Shown: positions 1 through 8,064, counted from the stretch's first letter. The stretch: DNA of 16,717 bases from Lachnospiraceae bacterium (GCA_031285465.1 JAITWD010000125.1:1-16717), one strand, 5' to 3'. The notes: generated by a model not told the origin, from the letters alone. Numbers and translations are program-made.

Positions 1-389
1 CGGGCTTGATTAAGTCGGGAAATTAAGGTACGCTCAGATGAGGTCAGTAGTTGTACATCAGACATCGACCAAATCAGATGTTTTTGATCCTTGGTAAAGC
101 GACAGTGTAAATAAATATCAATGGTCTTACCATCATTAGTTATGAACGGAACAAACGCGGTGCCAGAAAGACCACTGGTTTTAGTTTCGAGTCTTAACTG
201 ATCGATCTGATGGTGGTCAATTGGCGGAATAATATTATACAGTCGGGTATTTATAAGATTAGCTTCATCATAACCAAAACAATCATAAAAAAGCTGATTG
301 GCATAAACAAAATAAAGTTCTTGGTCGGTGACAAATTCAAAAAAAAGTGAATGAGTAAGTATTTCTTTGAAATAATCGGCGTTGTTCAT
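1..389 (-). CDS. PAS-domain sensor protein, N-terminal part (runs off left edge)
   Basis: An open frame reads leftward from an ATG at 389 to the window edge, giving 129 complete codons with no stop, so the C-terminus is missing. The start at 389 has GGGAG five bases upstream. A second in-frame ATG at 401 is preceded directly by a TAG and has a poorer ribosome site. The visible part looks like one PAS fold from about residue 15 to 115: FFEFVTDQELYFVYANQLFYD, then a GYDEANLI segment, an IIPP stretch and a final LIWSMSDV strand. PAS domains bind small ligands or cofactors and feed an output domain. That output domain (GGDEF, EAL, kinase or other) lies outside the window, so the function cannot be named. 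No signal peptide or membrane segment is visible, so it is probably cytoplasmic. PAS assignment is by pattern of residues only. Confidence 0.65.
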   Translation of the reverse strand, partial: MNNADYFKEILTHSLFFEFVTDQELYFVYANQLFYDCFGYDEANLINTRLYNIIPPIDHHQIDQLRLETKTSGLSGTAFVPFITNDGKTIDIYLHCRFTKDQKHLIWSMSDVQLLTSSERTLISRLNQA

Positions 390-456
390 ATGTACTCCCA
401 TCTACCCATTTAAGGGTCTTCAATCCAATAGGTTAACGGAGTGTGTCTCCCTAAAC

Positions 457-465
457 ATTATACCA
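457..465 (-). promoter_or_regulatory. Extended -10 promoter for the PAS gene
   Basis: On the minus strand this reads TGGTATAAT, a perfect extended -10 (TGn plus TATAAT), about 70 bases before the PAS start. The -35 position (480-485, TGGTAA) is weak, as is usual for extended -10 promoters. The leader between it and the gene has two short inverted repeats (GGAG/CTCC at 438-449 and ACCC/GGGT at 405-418) with no recognised role. Confidence 0.5.
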
Positions 466-530
466 TTGCCTGACAATATTTACCATTAAATCAGTTTACT
501 GTAAAAAAAGCTATAAATAACCAATATAAA

Positions 531-566
531 AGCAATGCCAATAAGATAAAAACTATTGACATTGCT
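531..566 (-). terminator. Rho-independent terminator after the ABC exporter operon
   Basis: A 13-bp inverted repeat (531-543 with 554-566) encloses a 10-base loop. In minus-strand RNA the single imperfect position is a G-U wobble, while in plus-strand RNA it would be a C-A mismatch, so the hairpin suits minus-strand transcription. On the minus strand it is followed by TTTATATTGG, a modest U-rich tail. It lies about 50 bases past the stop of the permease gene at 616. The rest of 390-615 holds only the PAS promoter and leader. Confidence 0.65.
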
Positions 567-615
567 TCTAATCATTAACTATCGTTTATTTCTTAAATGG
601 TAAAGGCGCCAGAAA

Positions 616-2196
616 TCAAGCCTTTTTCATAACTGGCATATCGCAATAATCCAAAACGCCACGTGACAACGCAAAACAGATCAGTCCGGCGACCAGTTCC
701 CAAGCCCCCAGAATAAGCAACCCGACGACCGTACCGACCATTCCGCCAATCATCGTGCCGGCTATAATAGCAGCCACCAGGCCGGGTGCTATAATAATGA
801 TCACGGCGAGATAGTAAAAGGTGATCAGTAACCCGACACTGATGTCAGCACCGGTATAACGCATGAATAGATAATTAATACCGATCAGCATCAGCGAGAA
901 CATCGTGTACACAATAATTGAAGCAAGGACAATGAAGATTGGTGCACCGATCAGTAGTCCGCCAACAACAAAGGTGATGACCGTTTCCATTAAAACCCGG
1001 ATGATCAGCTCCATATTGCTCCATATGATCTTCTGGAAAGAAGATTCCGGTATTAAATAAATATAATGGATATAGGTTTCCTGTAATCCGCGTCCGGTAC
1101 CGATCAACATGATCTGTACCCACATCAAAATTTGCAGGACTGCCGTCACATCCTTGATCAGGTAGATGGCAAGGATACCACCACCACTGATCATCACCGA
1201 GGCGAAGCTTAGAAAACCAAAGCGGTTCTGCCTAAAGACCTCCCGGACATGTTTATGAAAAAGGGCGGTAACACCAGTGCCACCGATACCGGTACCGGCG
1301 ATCTTAACCTTCTTTTTTGTCGTCTGACTTTGGATACTATTAATATTCCCCTCGGCAATTGCCCGTCTCTTTTCAAAATCACTTTCGGTGGATACCAGCG
1401 CATCCTCATAATAATCGGTCTTGCTAAGTAAGAGAAAGATCAACAGACCGATACCGACCAGTAAGGTTAAGCCAAGGAAAAGCAAACCGGTTACCACCTC
1501 GCCGGAGAGTAATGAAATCACACCGACTGTGACCCAACCGGCAATAGGGATAAAGGAAGAAAAGGGCGAATGGATCGCCTGGTACAAAGCTTCGATGGGA
1601 TCGTTGGTCTGGAAAAAAGAGACCGCTAAATAGATCACCAAAGGAACATACACCAAAATCGCAATGATCTTAACCGCCCGTTTGCGCTTAGGACTACTGT
1701 TGGTCAGATTATAAATGATCAGTGAAAGGATGCTCATAACGATCATCGCAAGCATAAAGCCAGCAAGGATCAGGATAATACCGCCAAAGTCGATACCAAA
1801 ATTAGCCAGTGAACTGGATTGGAACAAAATAAAAAAGCTGGCGTAAAAGGAGTTGCGGGTCATTCGCATCATACCGTAAAGTAAAATCTTACGGGAACTT
1901 ATCGGAGAAACAAATAAAAAATTGACATCATTCATGCCAAAGATCACATCACCACTAGAAAGGCTTTTCATTATGGTTAAGGCAACGAAAAGGGTAATAA
2001 AAGCAAACAAAATTCCCCTAAAAATGAACATGGGTGCCAGATTTTCCGGAAGTGGCTGCACATTATTGGAAAAAAACGCCAGTCCTCCGATCATTGCCAC
2101 CAGCAGGAGGTAAAGAATCAGTTTACCCGGCTTATGGAGCAGTTCCTTTAGGTTATTCTTGATGCTCTTACGGATCAGATAGATTAAGCTGGTCAT
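616..2196 (-). CDS. ABC exporter permease (putative ABC_export family)
   Basis: A 526-residue polytopic membrane protein, the transmembrane partner of the ATPase encoded just upstream. It starts with a basic amphipathic stretch (MTSLIYLIRKSIKNNLKELL), then hydrophobic helices from about residue 27. A conserved-looking block GMNDVNFLFVSPIS sits near residues 87-100, and a cytoplasmic loop with YYEDALVSTE lies at about 260-310 between the N-terminal and C-terminal helix bundles. The length, helix arrangement and these blocks match the clostridial family described as putative ABC exporter. The substrate is unknown. Its ATG overlaps the ATPase stop by 4 bp (2193-2196), implying translational coupling and a fixed-ratio complex. 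A terminator at 531-566 closes the operon. No defect is seen. The family call is from memory of the pattern, and the general role as ABC permease is much surer than the family. Confidence 0.85.
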   Translation of the reverse strand: MTSLIYLIRKSIKNNLKELLHKPGKLILYLLLVAMIGGLAFFSNNVQPLPENLAPMFIFRGILFAFITLFVALTIMKSLSSGDVIFGMNDVNFLFVSPISSRKILLYGMMRMTRNSFYASFFILFQSSSLANFGIDFGGIILILAGFMLAMIVMSILSLIIYNLTNSSPKRKRAVKIIAILVYVPLVIYLAVSFFQTNDPIEALYQAIHSPFSSFIPIAGWVTVGVISLLSGEVVTGLLFLGLTLLVGIGLLIFLLLSKTDYYEDALVSTESDFEKRRAIAEGNINSIQSQTTKKKVKIAGTGIGGTGVTALFHKHVREVFRQNRFGFLSFASVMISGGGILAIYLIKDVTAVLQILMWVQIMLIGTGRGLQETYIHYIYLIPESSFQKIIWSNMELIIRVLMETVITFVVGGLLIGAPIFIVLASIIVYTMFSLMLIGINYLFMRYTGADISVGLLITFYYLAVIIIIAPGLVAAIIAGTMIGGMVGTVVGLLILGAWELVAGLICFALSRGVLDYCDMPVMKKA

Positions 2197-2906
2197 TTGG
2201 GCACCTCTTGATCTTCCTGTTCAACAATGGAGAAATATGTATCTTCAAGAGTTTTACCACTTCCGAGGCTACTTCGATGACAAAGGGCGGCAATCTTACC
2301 ACTTTTCATGATACAGGTGGTATCCCAGTCCTCCTCAACACTGTCGATCATATGGGTACTGACGATGAGCGCGCAGCCCTCCTGCTTGAGGGAAGCGATC
2401 AATGCCTTTATTTCACGGATGCCATGAGGATCCAGTCCGACCAGCGGTTCGTCGAAAATTAGTACCTTTGGACGGGGCAGGACAGCACAGCAGACACTGA
2501 CCTTTTGCTGCATACCCTTGGAGAGTTCTTTGCCCAGTTTATTAACCTTATCTTTGAGATCAAAACGGGTCAGTAATTGATCGGCGTACTCCTGCCAATG
2601 CTCAAGGCGGTAGGCTTTGGCAATAAACTCAAGATGTTCGGCAACGGTAAGCATCGGATAGAGGGCAGGCATTTCCGGTACATAACCAAGGATCCGCTTG
2701 GCATCGGCAGTATGGTTATCAAAGCCGTTGATGGTGACGCTACCCTTAAAACGGAGTAAACCGCAGATGGATTTGATAAGCGTTGATTTGCCAGCGCCAT
2801 TGGGACCAAGCAGGACGGTTAATTCACCGGAATTGACCGTCAGGGAAATGTGGTCGTTTGCAAGTAGTTTGTTGTAGCGTTTAGTAAGGTCATTAACTAT
2901 GATCAT
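2193..2906 (-). CDS. ABC transporter ATP-binding protein
   Basis: This 237-residue nucleotide-binding subunit powers the permease encoded downstream. All ABC ATPase motifs are present: Walker A GPNGAGKST at 34-42, a signature LSKGMQQ at 128-134 (a variant of LSGGQ), Walker B VLIFDEP at 148-154 with catalytic Glu153, a D-loop at GLDP and the switch His185 in STH. The Q-loop position carries Glu (YVPEMPALYP, 75-84) where many family members have Gln. This substitution is common in exporter ATPases of this type. The ATG at 2906 is supported by GGAGG five bases upstream. It is first in a two-gene operon and shares ATGA with the permease. The acidic C-terminal tail (EQEDQEVPK) has no recognised domain. 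It is cytoplasmic, attached to the membrane through its partner. Substrate cannot be predicted. Confidence 0.93.
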   Translation of the reverse strand: MIIVNDLTKRYNKLLANDHISLTVNSGELTVLLGPNGAGKSTLIKSICGLLRFKGSVTINGFDNHTADAKRILGYVPEMPALYPMLTVAEHLEFIAKAYRLEHWQEYADQLLTRFDLKDKVNKLGKELSKGMQQKVSVCCAVLPRPKVLIFDEPLVGLDPHGIREIKALIASLKQEGCALIVSTHMIDSVEEDWDTTCIMKSGKIAALCHRSSLGSGKTLEDTYFSIVEQEDQEVPK

Positions 2907-2996
2907 GTTAGCCTCCGTGTGTGGTTGTTTGGGTTAATGGGTATTTTAATAATCGCGTGAAAAGGGCTAAATAAACCTAAGTTTCAGCATTAGATA

Positions 2997-3025
2997 ATGA
3001 TAGCACGAAGAAAAGGACAATACAA
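2997..3025 (-). promoter_or_regulatory. Candidate promoter of the ABC exporter operon
   Basis: The minus strand shows TTGTAT (3020-3025), a 17-base spacer and TATCAT (2997-3002). The -10 matches five of six consensus positions; the -35 matches only the TTG. It lies about 90 bases upstream of the ATPase start, in the 160-bp gap after the SGNH-like gene. No competing better match was found there. Confidence 0.4.
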
Positions 3026-3035
3026 TAAAATTCGC

Positions 3036-3053
3036 AATCAGGGAACGCTGATT
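3036..3053 (-). terminator. Weak hairpin after the murG-MBOAT-SGNH run
   Basis: AATCAG and CTGATT form a 6-bp stem with a 6-base loop just past the stop of the SGNH-like gene. On the minus strand it is followed by GCGAATTTTATTG, only partly U-rich. The position suits a terminator, but the stem is short, so transcripts may read through into the ABC genes. Confidence 0.3.
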
Positions 3054-3066
3054 TAATCATTATTTC

Positions 3067-4164
3067 TTAGAATAATCGCTCGCCATTGTCACTGATATCA
3101 TAGATCAGGGAGGATTCAAGGGGCAGAATTTCTACCTCCACGATCTGTCTGACCAAACTGCGCATATCGGACAGGACTTCATGATAGTTTTCCTTGGTCA
3201 CCCGGTAGTTGCCCGCCAGCATCTGTTCGTACATCCAATAGTTGATTTCTTGTGAAAAATGAAGAGCATCCATGTAGTTATTTAGATCGCAAACGATACT
3301 ATCGACAGCTTGAAAATAGTATAGGTCCACATTATCGTAAGCAAGCAAGGTTTCGATGGTCTGTTCCATGTTATAAAGATAGGCATCGGTCTTACCATTG
3401 CGGTAGATATTATCCCAGTAGAGCATGGAGTAGGGAGGAAAGAAGATTTTGAAACGGGTTTCCGGATGCTTGGAAATACAGGTGGTGAGTAGCAAAAGAT
3501 TGCCGTCCAGCTGTTGCTGATAGGCGGTTTCTTCAAGCATGGGATTGATGGTGGGCTTTCGCAGGTAGTTGGAAAGTACCAGGGTTTGGCTGAAACTTTT
3601 CCAATGAGACCAGTTGTAGGATTCATCTTCGTTATAGTCACCAATAAAAGAGCTGGCAATTAAAAAGGGGGTTTTTTCCATTAGAATATCTTTATTTAGG
3701 AGGTATTGCAGGTCGTTTAAGTAGCTGTTGTCATAGAGGTAGGTGGGGGCACCGGTCAGTTCGTAAGTAAGGACCGGGTCAGCATCGAGGGAGGAGGTAT
3801 CACAATTATAGAAGACATACTTCAGATCCTGTTCGGCAAAGGCAATGTCCAGGAGAAAACAAAGATCGGCGGTGGCACCGTAGGTACGGATGGCTTTAAT
3901 GGAGGTGCAGTCAAAGCCTTGGTTAAACCAGGCATTATTGTAATTTTCGGCAACGGAGGAACCGACGATCACGCTGTCATAGTCGAAGGTTTTGAGCGAT
4001 CCGACCACTTGATACTCTTTATCGGTGAGAACGGCCTTTAGTTGGGGAAGGGGCTGATGATATTGAAAAAGGGGGTCGAAAAGAATGGTTAGGGCTATGC
4101 AGATGCCTAAGATAAGGGCGGTTCGTGCGATAAGGGATTTAATGAATTGTCGGTTGGTTTCCAT
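3067..4164 (-). CDS. SGNH-like membrane-anchored protein, partner of MBOAT acyltransferase
   Basis: A protein of 365 residues if started at the ATG at 4164. That start has GGAG nine bases upstream; an earlier in-frame ATG at 4179 has no ribosome site, and the GGAG lies just inside its first codons. One hydrophobic helix near residues 10-29 would anchor or export it, leaving the rest outside. The motif IVGSSVAENY near residues 66-75 resembles SGNH block I (nucleophile Ser after GS), and MDALHFS near 298-304 resembles the Asp-x-x-His block that supplies the other catalytic residues. FFPPYSMLYW lies between them. This layout fits the DltD/AlgJ-like proteins encoded next to MBOAT O-acyltransferases, which finish acyl transfer outside the membrane. 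It starts 24 bases after the MBOAT stop, so cotranscription is likely. The acceptor polymer is unknown. Alternatively it could be an inactive structural partner. Confidence 0.7.
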   Translation of the reverse strand: METNRQFIKSLIARTALILGICIALTILFDPLFQYHQPLPQLKAVLTDKEYQVVGSLKTFDYDSVIVGSSVAENYNNAWFNQGFDCTSIKAIRTYGATADLCFLLDIAFAEQDLKYVFYNCDTSSLDADPVLTYELTGAPTYLYDNSYLNDLQYLLNKDILMEKTPFLIASSFIGDYNEDESYNWSHWKSFSQTLVLSNYLRKPTINPMLEETAYQQQLDGNLLLLTTCISKHPETRFKIFFPPYSMLYWDNIYRNGKTDAYLYNMEQTIETLLAYDNVDLYYFQAVDSIVCDLNNYMDALHFSQEINYWMYEQMLAGNYRVTKENYHEVLSDMRSLVRQIVEVEILPLESSLIYDISDNGERLF

Positions 4165-4188
4165 GTTTTTTGGCTCCATATTTTGTGG

Positions 4189-5754
4189 TTAAAAGTTAAA
4201 GTATATAAAGGTGCTGACCTGTGAGAAGGAAATAATGGACCAGGCAAATAAAAGGGCGATGTACCAGCAAAAGCGGGAGGAAAGGGGGGTCTGTTCCGCG
4301 ATGGTAAGGGCAGTACGCCACCGTCCGATAATAAAGGCACTAATGACCAGCAGCAGGAGGAAGATTGCCAGGTTAAGGTGGTTTAGTAGTTGTGGTGCCG
4401 TCAGATCAACAAACTGGCGGAGGATATAGAATTCGGGAAGGTCGATCTGTGCAACCAGTTTATAAAGATAGCCAGAATTTTGGAAAGAAAAAAGGTTTTT
4501 CCACATTTGTCGGGCAATGGTAAGGTCAGGGCTACGGAAAAAAATGAAAGAGAGGTTAAAAAATGAAAAGGTGCAAAACCAGCCCAGCCATCGGGGGATT
4601 GAGAGCAGGGCATTCTTGGCATGATTATTATTAATACGGGTATTTTCAGCAGGTTTATTGTGAATAGGGCTATCTTTGGCACGAACAGCAACCAGACCCA
4701 AATGATCCCAAACCACCATTATTCCCTGGAGAATGCCCCAGATCACGAAGGTCCAGTCGGCGCCATGCCAAAGACCGCTTAGAGAAAAAACGATCATGGT
4801 ATTCCGGGCGGTCTGTGCAAAGCCGTGGCGATTGCCGCCAAGTGGTATGTATAGATAGGTGGTGAAAAAGCGGGTCAGGGTCATATGCCACCGCCCCCAT
4901 AATTCTTTTACCGAGGTGGCATGGTAGGGGGAATTAAAGTTGATGGGCAGTTTGATATTGAACATTTTTCCCAGACCGATCGCCATATCGCAGTATCCGC
5001 TAAAATCAAAGTATAGCTCGAAGGTATAGGCCAGAACGACCAGCAGGGTTGAGGTGGTATCCAGCAGGTGAGCATTGTTGTAGCCATGATTGACCGCCAA
5101 GGCGAGGTTATCGGCTAACAGGACCTTTTTGGCAAGGCCGAGAACAAAGAGGGTAATGCCTTGGGCAAACACGGTTGGATTAAAACGTTTGCGGTTAGGA
5201 TTGGTCGGAAAAGGATGCTCCGCCAGTTGTGGCAACAGCTCTTCGTGGAGGACGATCGGGCCGGCGACCAATTGGGGGAAAAAGGAGACAAAGGCGGCAT
5301 AGTCAAGCAAGGAGCAGTGCAGTGCCTTTTTTTTGTACCGATCGATCAGATAAGATAGCTGTTGAAAGGTAAAAAAACTGATACCCAGAGGGAGCAGGAT
5401 GTGTTTAAGGTTGAAGTCACGGGAAAAAAGTTGATTGATGTTTTCGATAAAAAAGTCATAATATTTAAAATAAAACAGTAATCCCAGGTTAAAGAGGATG
5501 CCAGCAAAAAGTCCCAATCGTCGCTTAATAGTAGTAGAGACGGTCTGTAAATAATGACTCAGGCCGTAATTGATAATAATGCTGATCAACATGATCAATA
5601 GATAATAGGGATTAAAATAGCCGTAAAACCAAAAAGACATTACGGTAAGAAGGGCTTTCGCCGCAGTATAGCGGCGTCGGTGATTTAAGCTATACCAAAA
5701 AAATAGTGTCAGTGGCAAAAAAATAAAGATGAAAAGGTATGAATTAAAAAGCAT
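4189..5754 (-). CDS. MBOAT family O-acyltransferase (AlgI/DltB-like)
   Basis: A 521-residue polytopic membrane protein of the membrane-bound O-acyltransferase family. Such enzymes pass acyl groups, often acetyl, from a cytoplasmic donor across the membrane to cell-surface polymers. Visible family marks are LPLGISFFTFQQLSYLIDRY at about 121-140, ELYFDFSGYCDMAIGLGKMF at about 246-265, the LWGRWHMTLTRFF segment (His290) and SLSGLWHGADWTFVIWG with the conserved His330. About a dozen hydrophobic helices span the chain, and the length is typical of AlgI-like members. The ATG at 5754 has AAGGA six bases upstream. It lies 21 bases after murG and 24 bases before the SGNH-like gene, so these three are probably one operon. 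The context favours modification of peptidoglycan, teichoic acid or an exopolysaccharide. No dltA or dltC is nearby, so D-alanylation is less likely than O-acetylation. Confidence 0.9.
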   Translation of the reverse strand: MLFNSYLFIFIFLPLTLFFWYSLNHRRRYTAAKALLTVMSFWFYGYFNPYYLLIMLISIIINYGLSHYLQTVSTTIKRRLGLFAGILFNLGLLFYFKYYDFFIENINQLFSRDFNLKHILLPLGISFFTFQQLSYLIDRYKKKALHCSLLDYAAFVSFFPQLVAGPIVLHEELLPQLAEHPFPTNPNRKRFNPTVFAQGITLFVLGLAKKVLLADNLALAVNHGYNNAHLLDTTSTLLVVLAYTFELYFDFSGYCDMAIGLGKMFNIKLPINFNSPYHATSVKELWGRWHMTLTRFFTTYLYIPLGGNRHGFAQTARNTMIVFSLSGLWHGADWTFVIWGILQGIMVVWDHLGLVAVRAKDSPIHNKPAENTRINNNHAKNALLSIPRWLGWFCTFSFFNLSFIFFRSPDLTIARQMWKNLFSFQNSGYLYKLVAQIDLPEFYILRQFVDLTAPQLLNHLNLAIFLLLLVISAFIIGRWRTALTIAEQTPLSSRFCWYIALLFAWSIISFSQVSTFIYFNF

Positions 5755-5775
5755 TGGCGGTCCTTCTGTATATTA

Positions 5776-6849
5776 TTATTGTACCAGCGATTCAATGAGG
5801 TTGGTAATGGTGGTAATGGAATTGAGCTGGTTGCTCTTCCCCATTGCTAATACATAGTTTTGACGGGTAAAGTAGAGCTCGTGGATCTTGTCAACCAATA
5901 ACGATTCGGTCAGATCGTCATCGCTGACGACCATACTAAAGCCTTGTGCTTCAAAGGAGGCGGCATTTAATATCTGATCACCCCGGCTACCGCTGGCGGA
6001 GAGAGGGATCAGAAGGTTGGGCTTTTTGAGGGCAAGCAACTCACAGATGGAGTTGGCACCGGCACGGGAGACGACAAGATCAGCCATCGCAAGGAGATCC
6101 TTTAGTTCAGTCTTGATATATTCGAATTGTCGATAGCCCTTTTTATCCAGCAGAAGGTTGTCGATTTTATCCTTACCACAGATGTGGACGATCTGGAAAT
6201 CTTCAAGTAGCTGTGGCAAGGCAGCGCGGATGGCTTTATTGATCGATGCTGCACCCAAACTGCCACCAATAACCATGATTACCGGTTTATTGGCGGTAAA
6301 ACCGCAAAAGTCTAAAGCGGTTATTTTATTGCCACGGGTCAGTTCCTCGCGGATGGGCGAACCGGTTAACACGGCTTTATCGTTTTTGATCATCCCAACC
6401 GTTTCGGGAAAATTACAACAGACCTTAGCAGCATAGTGAAGGCAGAGTTTGTTGGCAAGCCCCGGGGTAATATCCGATTCATGGATAATACAGGGGATCC
6501 GCAGTGCAGCGGCGGCACGTACCACTGGTACACCGACAAAGCCACCTTTTGAAAAGACAACATCGGGACGGATAGCCCGAAGGTGTTTTTTTGCTTCTGC
6601 ATAGCCCTTTAAGACCCGAAAAGGGTCGGTTATGTTTTTAAGGTCAAAATAGCGACGAAATTTACCGACCGAAATCCCGTAATACGGAATAGCAAAATCG
6701 GCTATCAATTTCTTTTCGATCCCATCATATGATCCGAGATAAGAGACATCATACCCCAGTGCCTTAAGCTTAGGCAATAAGGCAATGTTTGGAGTAACAT
6801 GACCCGCCGTTCCTCCGCCGGTTAGAACAATTTTTTTATCCATGCCCAT
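5776..6849 (-). CDS. murG: UDP-GlcNAc:lipid I N-acetylglucosaminyltransferase MurG
   Basis: This enzyme transfers N-acetylglucosamine from UDP-GlcNAc to lipid I on the inner face of the membrane to make lipid II, the last cytoplasmic step of peptidoglycan synthesis. The 357-residue GT-B glycosyltransferase shows the glycine-rich loop GGGTAGH at 11-17, a second loop VIGGSLGAASINKAI at about 212-226 and the UDP-GlcNAc-binding region ADLVVSRAGANSICELLALKKPNLLIP, with SRGDQILNA following. Two close ATGs (6849 and 6843) could start it. Neither has a well-placed ribosome site, since AAAGG lies 14 bases before the first. It is first in a probable operon with the MBOAT and SGNH-like genes, away from the usual division and cell-wall cluster. 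Some clostridia have such a solitary murG. Nothing in it looks damaged. Confidence 0.95.
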   Translation of the reverse strand: MGMDKKIVLTGGGTAGHVTPNIALLPKLKALGYDVSYLGSYDGIEKKLIADFAIPYYGISVGKFRRYFDLKNITDPFRVLKGYAEAKKHLRAIRPDVVFSKGGFVGVPVVRAAAALRIPCIIHESDITPGLANKLCLHYAAKVCCNFPETVGMIKNDKAVLTGSPIREELTRGNKITALDFCGFTANKPVIMVIGGSLGAASINKAIRAALPQLLEDFQIVHICGKDKIDNLLLDKKGYRQFEYIKTELKDLLAMADLVVSRAGANSICELLALKKPNLLIPLSASGSRGDQILNAASFEAQGFSMVVSDDDLTESLLVDKIHELYFTRQNYVLAMGKSNQLNSITTITNLIESLVQ

Positions 6850-6942
6850 AAACCAATATTTTACCTTTCACATGATGATTATAATATTTTTTTGATCACT
6901 GCTGCTATTATAATTAAGGCAACCTTCAATACTCTTTCTCGT

Positions 6943-6971
6943 ATTATAACAGAAAAAAAAATCTGATACCA
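6943..6971 (-). promoter_or_regulatory. Candidate murG operon promoter (extended -10)
   Basis: The minus strand reads TGTTATAAT (6943-6951), a perfect extended -10, with a weak -35 TGGTAT (6966-6971) at 17 bases. The spacer contains a run of nine T (6953-6961 on the minus strand). Two more TATAAT hexamers on this strand (6907-6912, 6878-6883) have no usable -35, but the AT-rich region makes the exact start uncertain. Confidence 0.45.
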
Positions 6972-7025
6972 CCTTTCCTTGACATTATTTAGCGAATCGC
7001 CCCGATGCCTTGTAAATCCTCTGTA

Positions 7026-7054
7026 TTGTGGTTGGGGGTATTTTTTTTTATAAT
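7026..7054 (+). promoter_or_regulatory. Promoter of the 7119 membrane-protein gene
   Basis: TTGTGG (7026-7031), a 17-base spacer and a perfect TATAAT (7049-7054) lie 64 bases before the start codon. The spacer includes five G and a run of nine T (7041-7049) that reaches into the -10. The leader carries a small inverted repeat AATCG/CGATT (about 7075-7092). Confidence 0.6.
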
Positions 7055-7118
7055 ATTAATATAAATTCTGAAAGAATCGAATAGTTACGATTAATATTAT
7101 GTTCAAAGGGAGGCGGTC

Positions 7119-8054
7119 ATGTTTCAAATTTTATTGGAGAATAGATTATTGACGATTTTTATTATTTCTGTACTATTATTAAGCATCATCATTCAGATTA
7201 TGATTGGTGTAATTTACCAGCGGCTGATCAATGAAACCGAGTATCTTTCGACCACAAAAAACAAGCAGCTTAAACTGTGTAAGCTGAAATTTCAGAATTG
7301 TTATTATCTGAATGGGAGTATTGCTAATATATCGGTTTTTGTGGACAAGTTTATCGGCCGCCTGACCTTTATCCGGATTACTTTGACCGGTCTTAAGCAG
7401 TTGTCGGCCCAATTGGTGATGTTTTCGGTTTTTCTGTGTGGGATCGGATCGTGTATCGGCATTATTGAGGGAGAGGAGTTTATGCGGGTCCTGTCCTATT
7501 ATCTGGCGGCTTTTGCCGGATTATACGTATACTTTTCGATTTCATCGATGGTGGATATCTCTGGACGGAAAGAGGTCTTAAAAATCAATTTAATGGATTA
7601 TCTGGAGAATCATCTGCTCAGCCGTCTTAAGAATAATCAGGTTGAGAATACGGGGGGGTATATTGAGGGACAAGAAGTGGCAGAGCCATTTAGAGGGGGC
7701 AGAGCCGGTAAAGCCAAACGGAAAAAGGAGGATCGGACAGGGGGAGCAGGCGATTTAAATTACCGCAACAGTGAGTACCTAAAGGTGGATAGAAATGCTG
7801 CTGCTGAGGCAAGGATGAGGCGGAGGGGTGCGGAAGCAGACCTGGCAACACAAGGTAGGGGTGTCGAAACCAACCAGGCAACACAGGAAGAGCGGTCGGC
7901 GGTGTATGATTTTCCGGTGGACAAGTTGGTGGCAGAAAGTGCGGCTACGGCAGCAGGTAAGGTGTGCAGTGATCGTGAGAAGGAATTAAAAGCGGCCATC
8001 GCCGCCTTTACGGAGGAAGAGATTGAGGAGCTTTTGAAGGAGTTTATTGTATAA
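7119..8054 (+). CDS. Unrecognised three-helix membrane protein with low-complexity charged tail
   Basis: I do not recognise this 311-residue protein. The ATG has GGGAGG five bases upstream. It shows one N-terminal hydrophobic helix (about 10-33), a cytoplasmic-like segment rich in Lys and Leu (about 45-95), and a pair of helices (about 97-117 and 124-145). Residues 150-175 look amphipathic. From about 178 the chain changes: it is Gly, Arg, Glu and Ala rich and low in complexity, and includes two related ATQ-containing segments (DLATQGRGVE and TNQATQEERS). It ends in a predicted helix (EKELKAAIAAFTEEEIEELLKEF) that may be a docking or oligomerisation element. The change coincides with a run of seven G (7652-7658). 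The helix arrangement loosely recalls MotA/TolQ-type proteins, but no signature supports that. The gene is monocistronic, with its own promoter and terminator, and lies between murG (divergent) and pgi. Confidence 0.75.
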   Translation: MFQILLENRLLTIFIISVLLLSIIIQIMIGVIYQRLINETEYLSTTKNKQLKLCKLKFQNCYYLNGSIANISVFVDKFIGRLTFIRITLTGLKQLSAQLVMFSVFLCGIGSCIGIIEGEEFMRVLSYYLAAFAGLYVYFSISSMVDISGRKEVLKINLMDYLENHLLSRLKNNQVENTGGYIEGQEVAEPFRGGRAGKAKRKKEDRTGGAGDLNYRNSEYLKVDRNAAAEARMRRRGAEADLATQGRGVETNQATQEERSAVYDFPVDKLVAESAATAAGKVCSDREKELKAAIAAFTEEEIEELLKEFIV

Positions 8055-8064
8055 TGAGTAAATA

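Noticed and set aside
3282..3659. 125-codon frame overlapping the SGNH-like gene, and similar long overlapping frames at 875-1123, 4401-4691, 6158-6436, 9168-9452 and 11505-11927
   Set aside because: They overlap genes with clear family motifs, lack ribosome sites and show no recognisable protein features.
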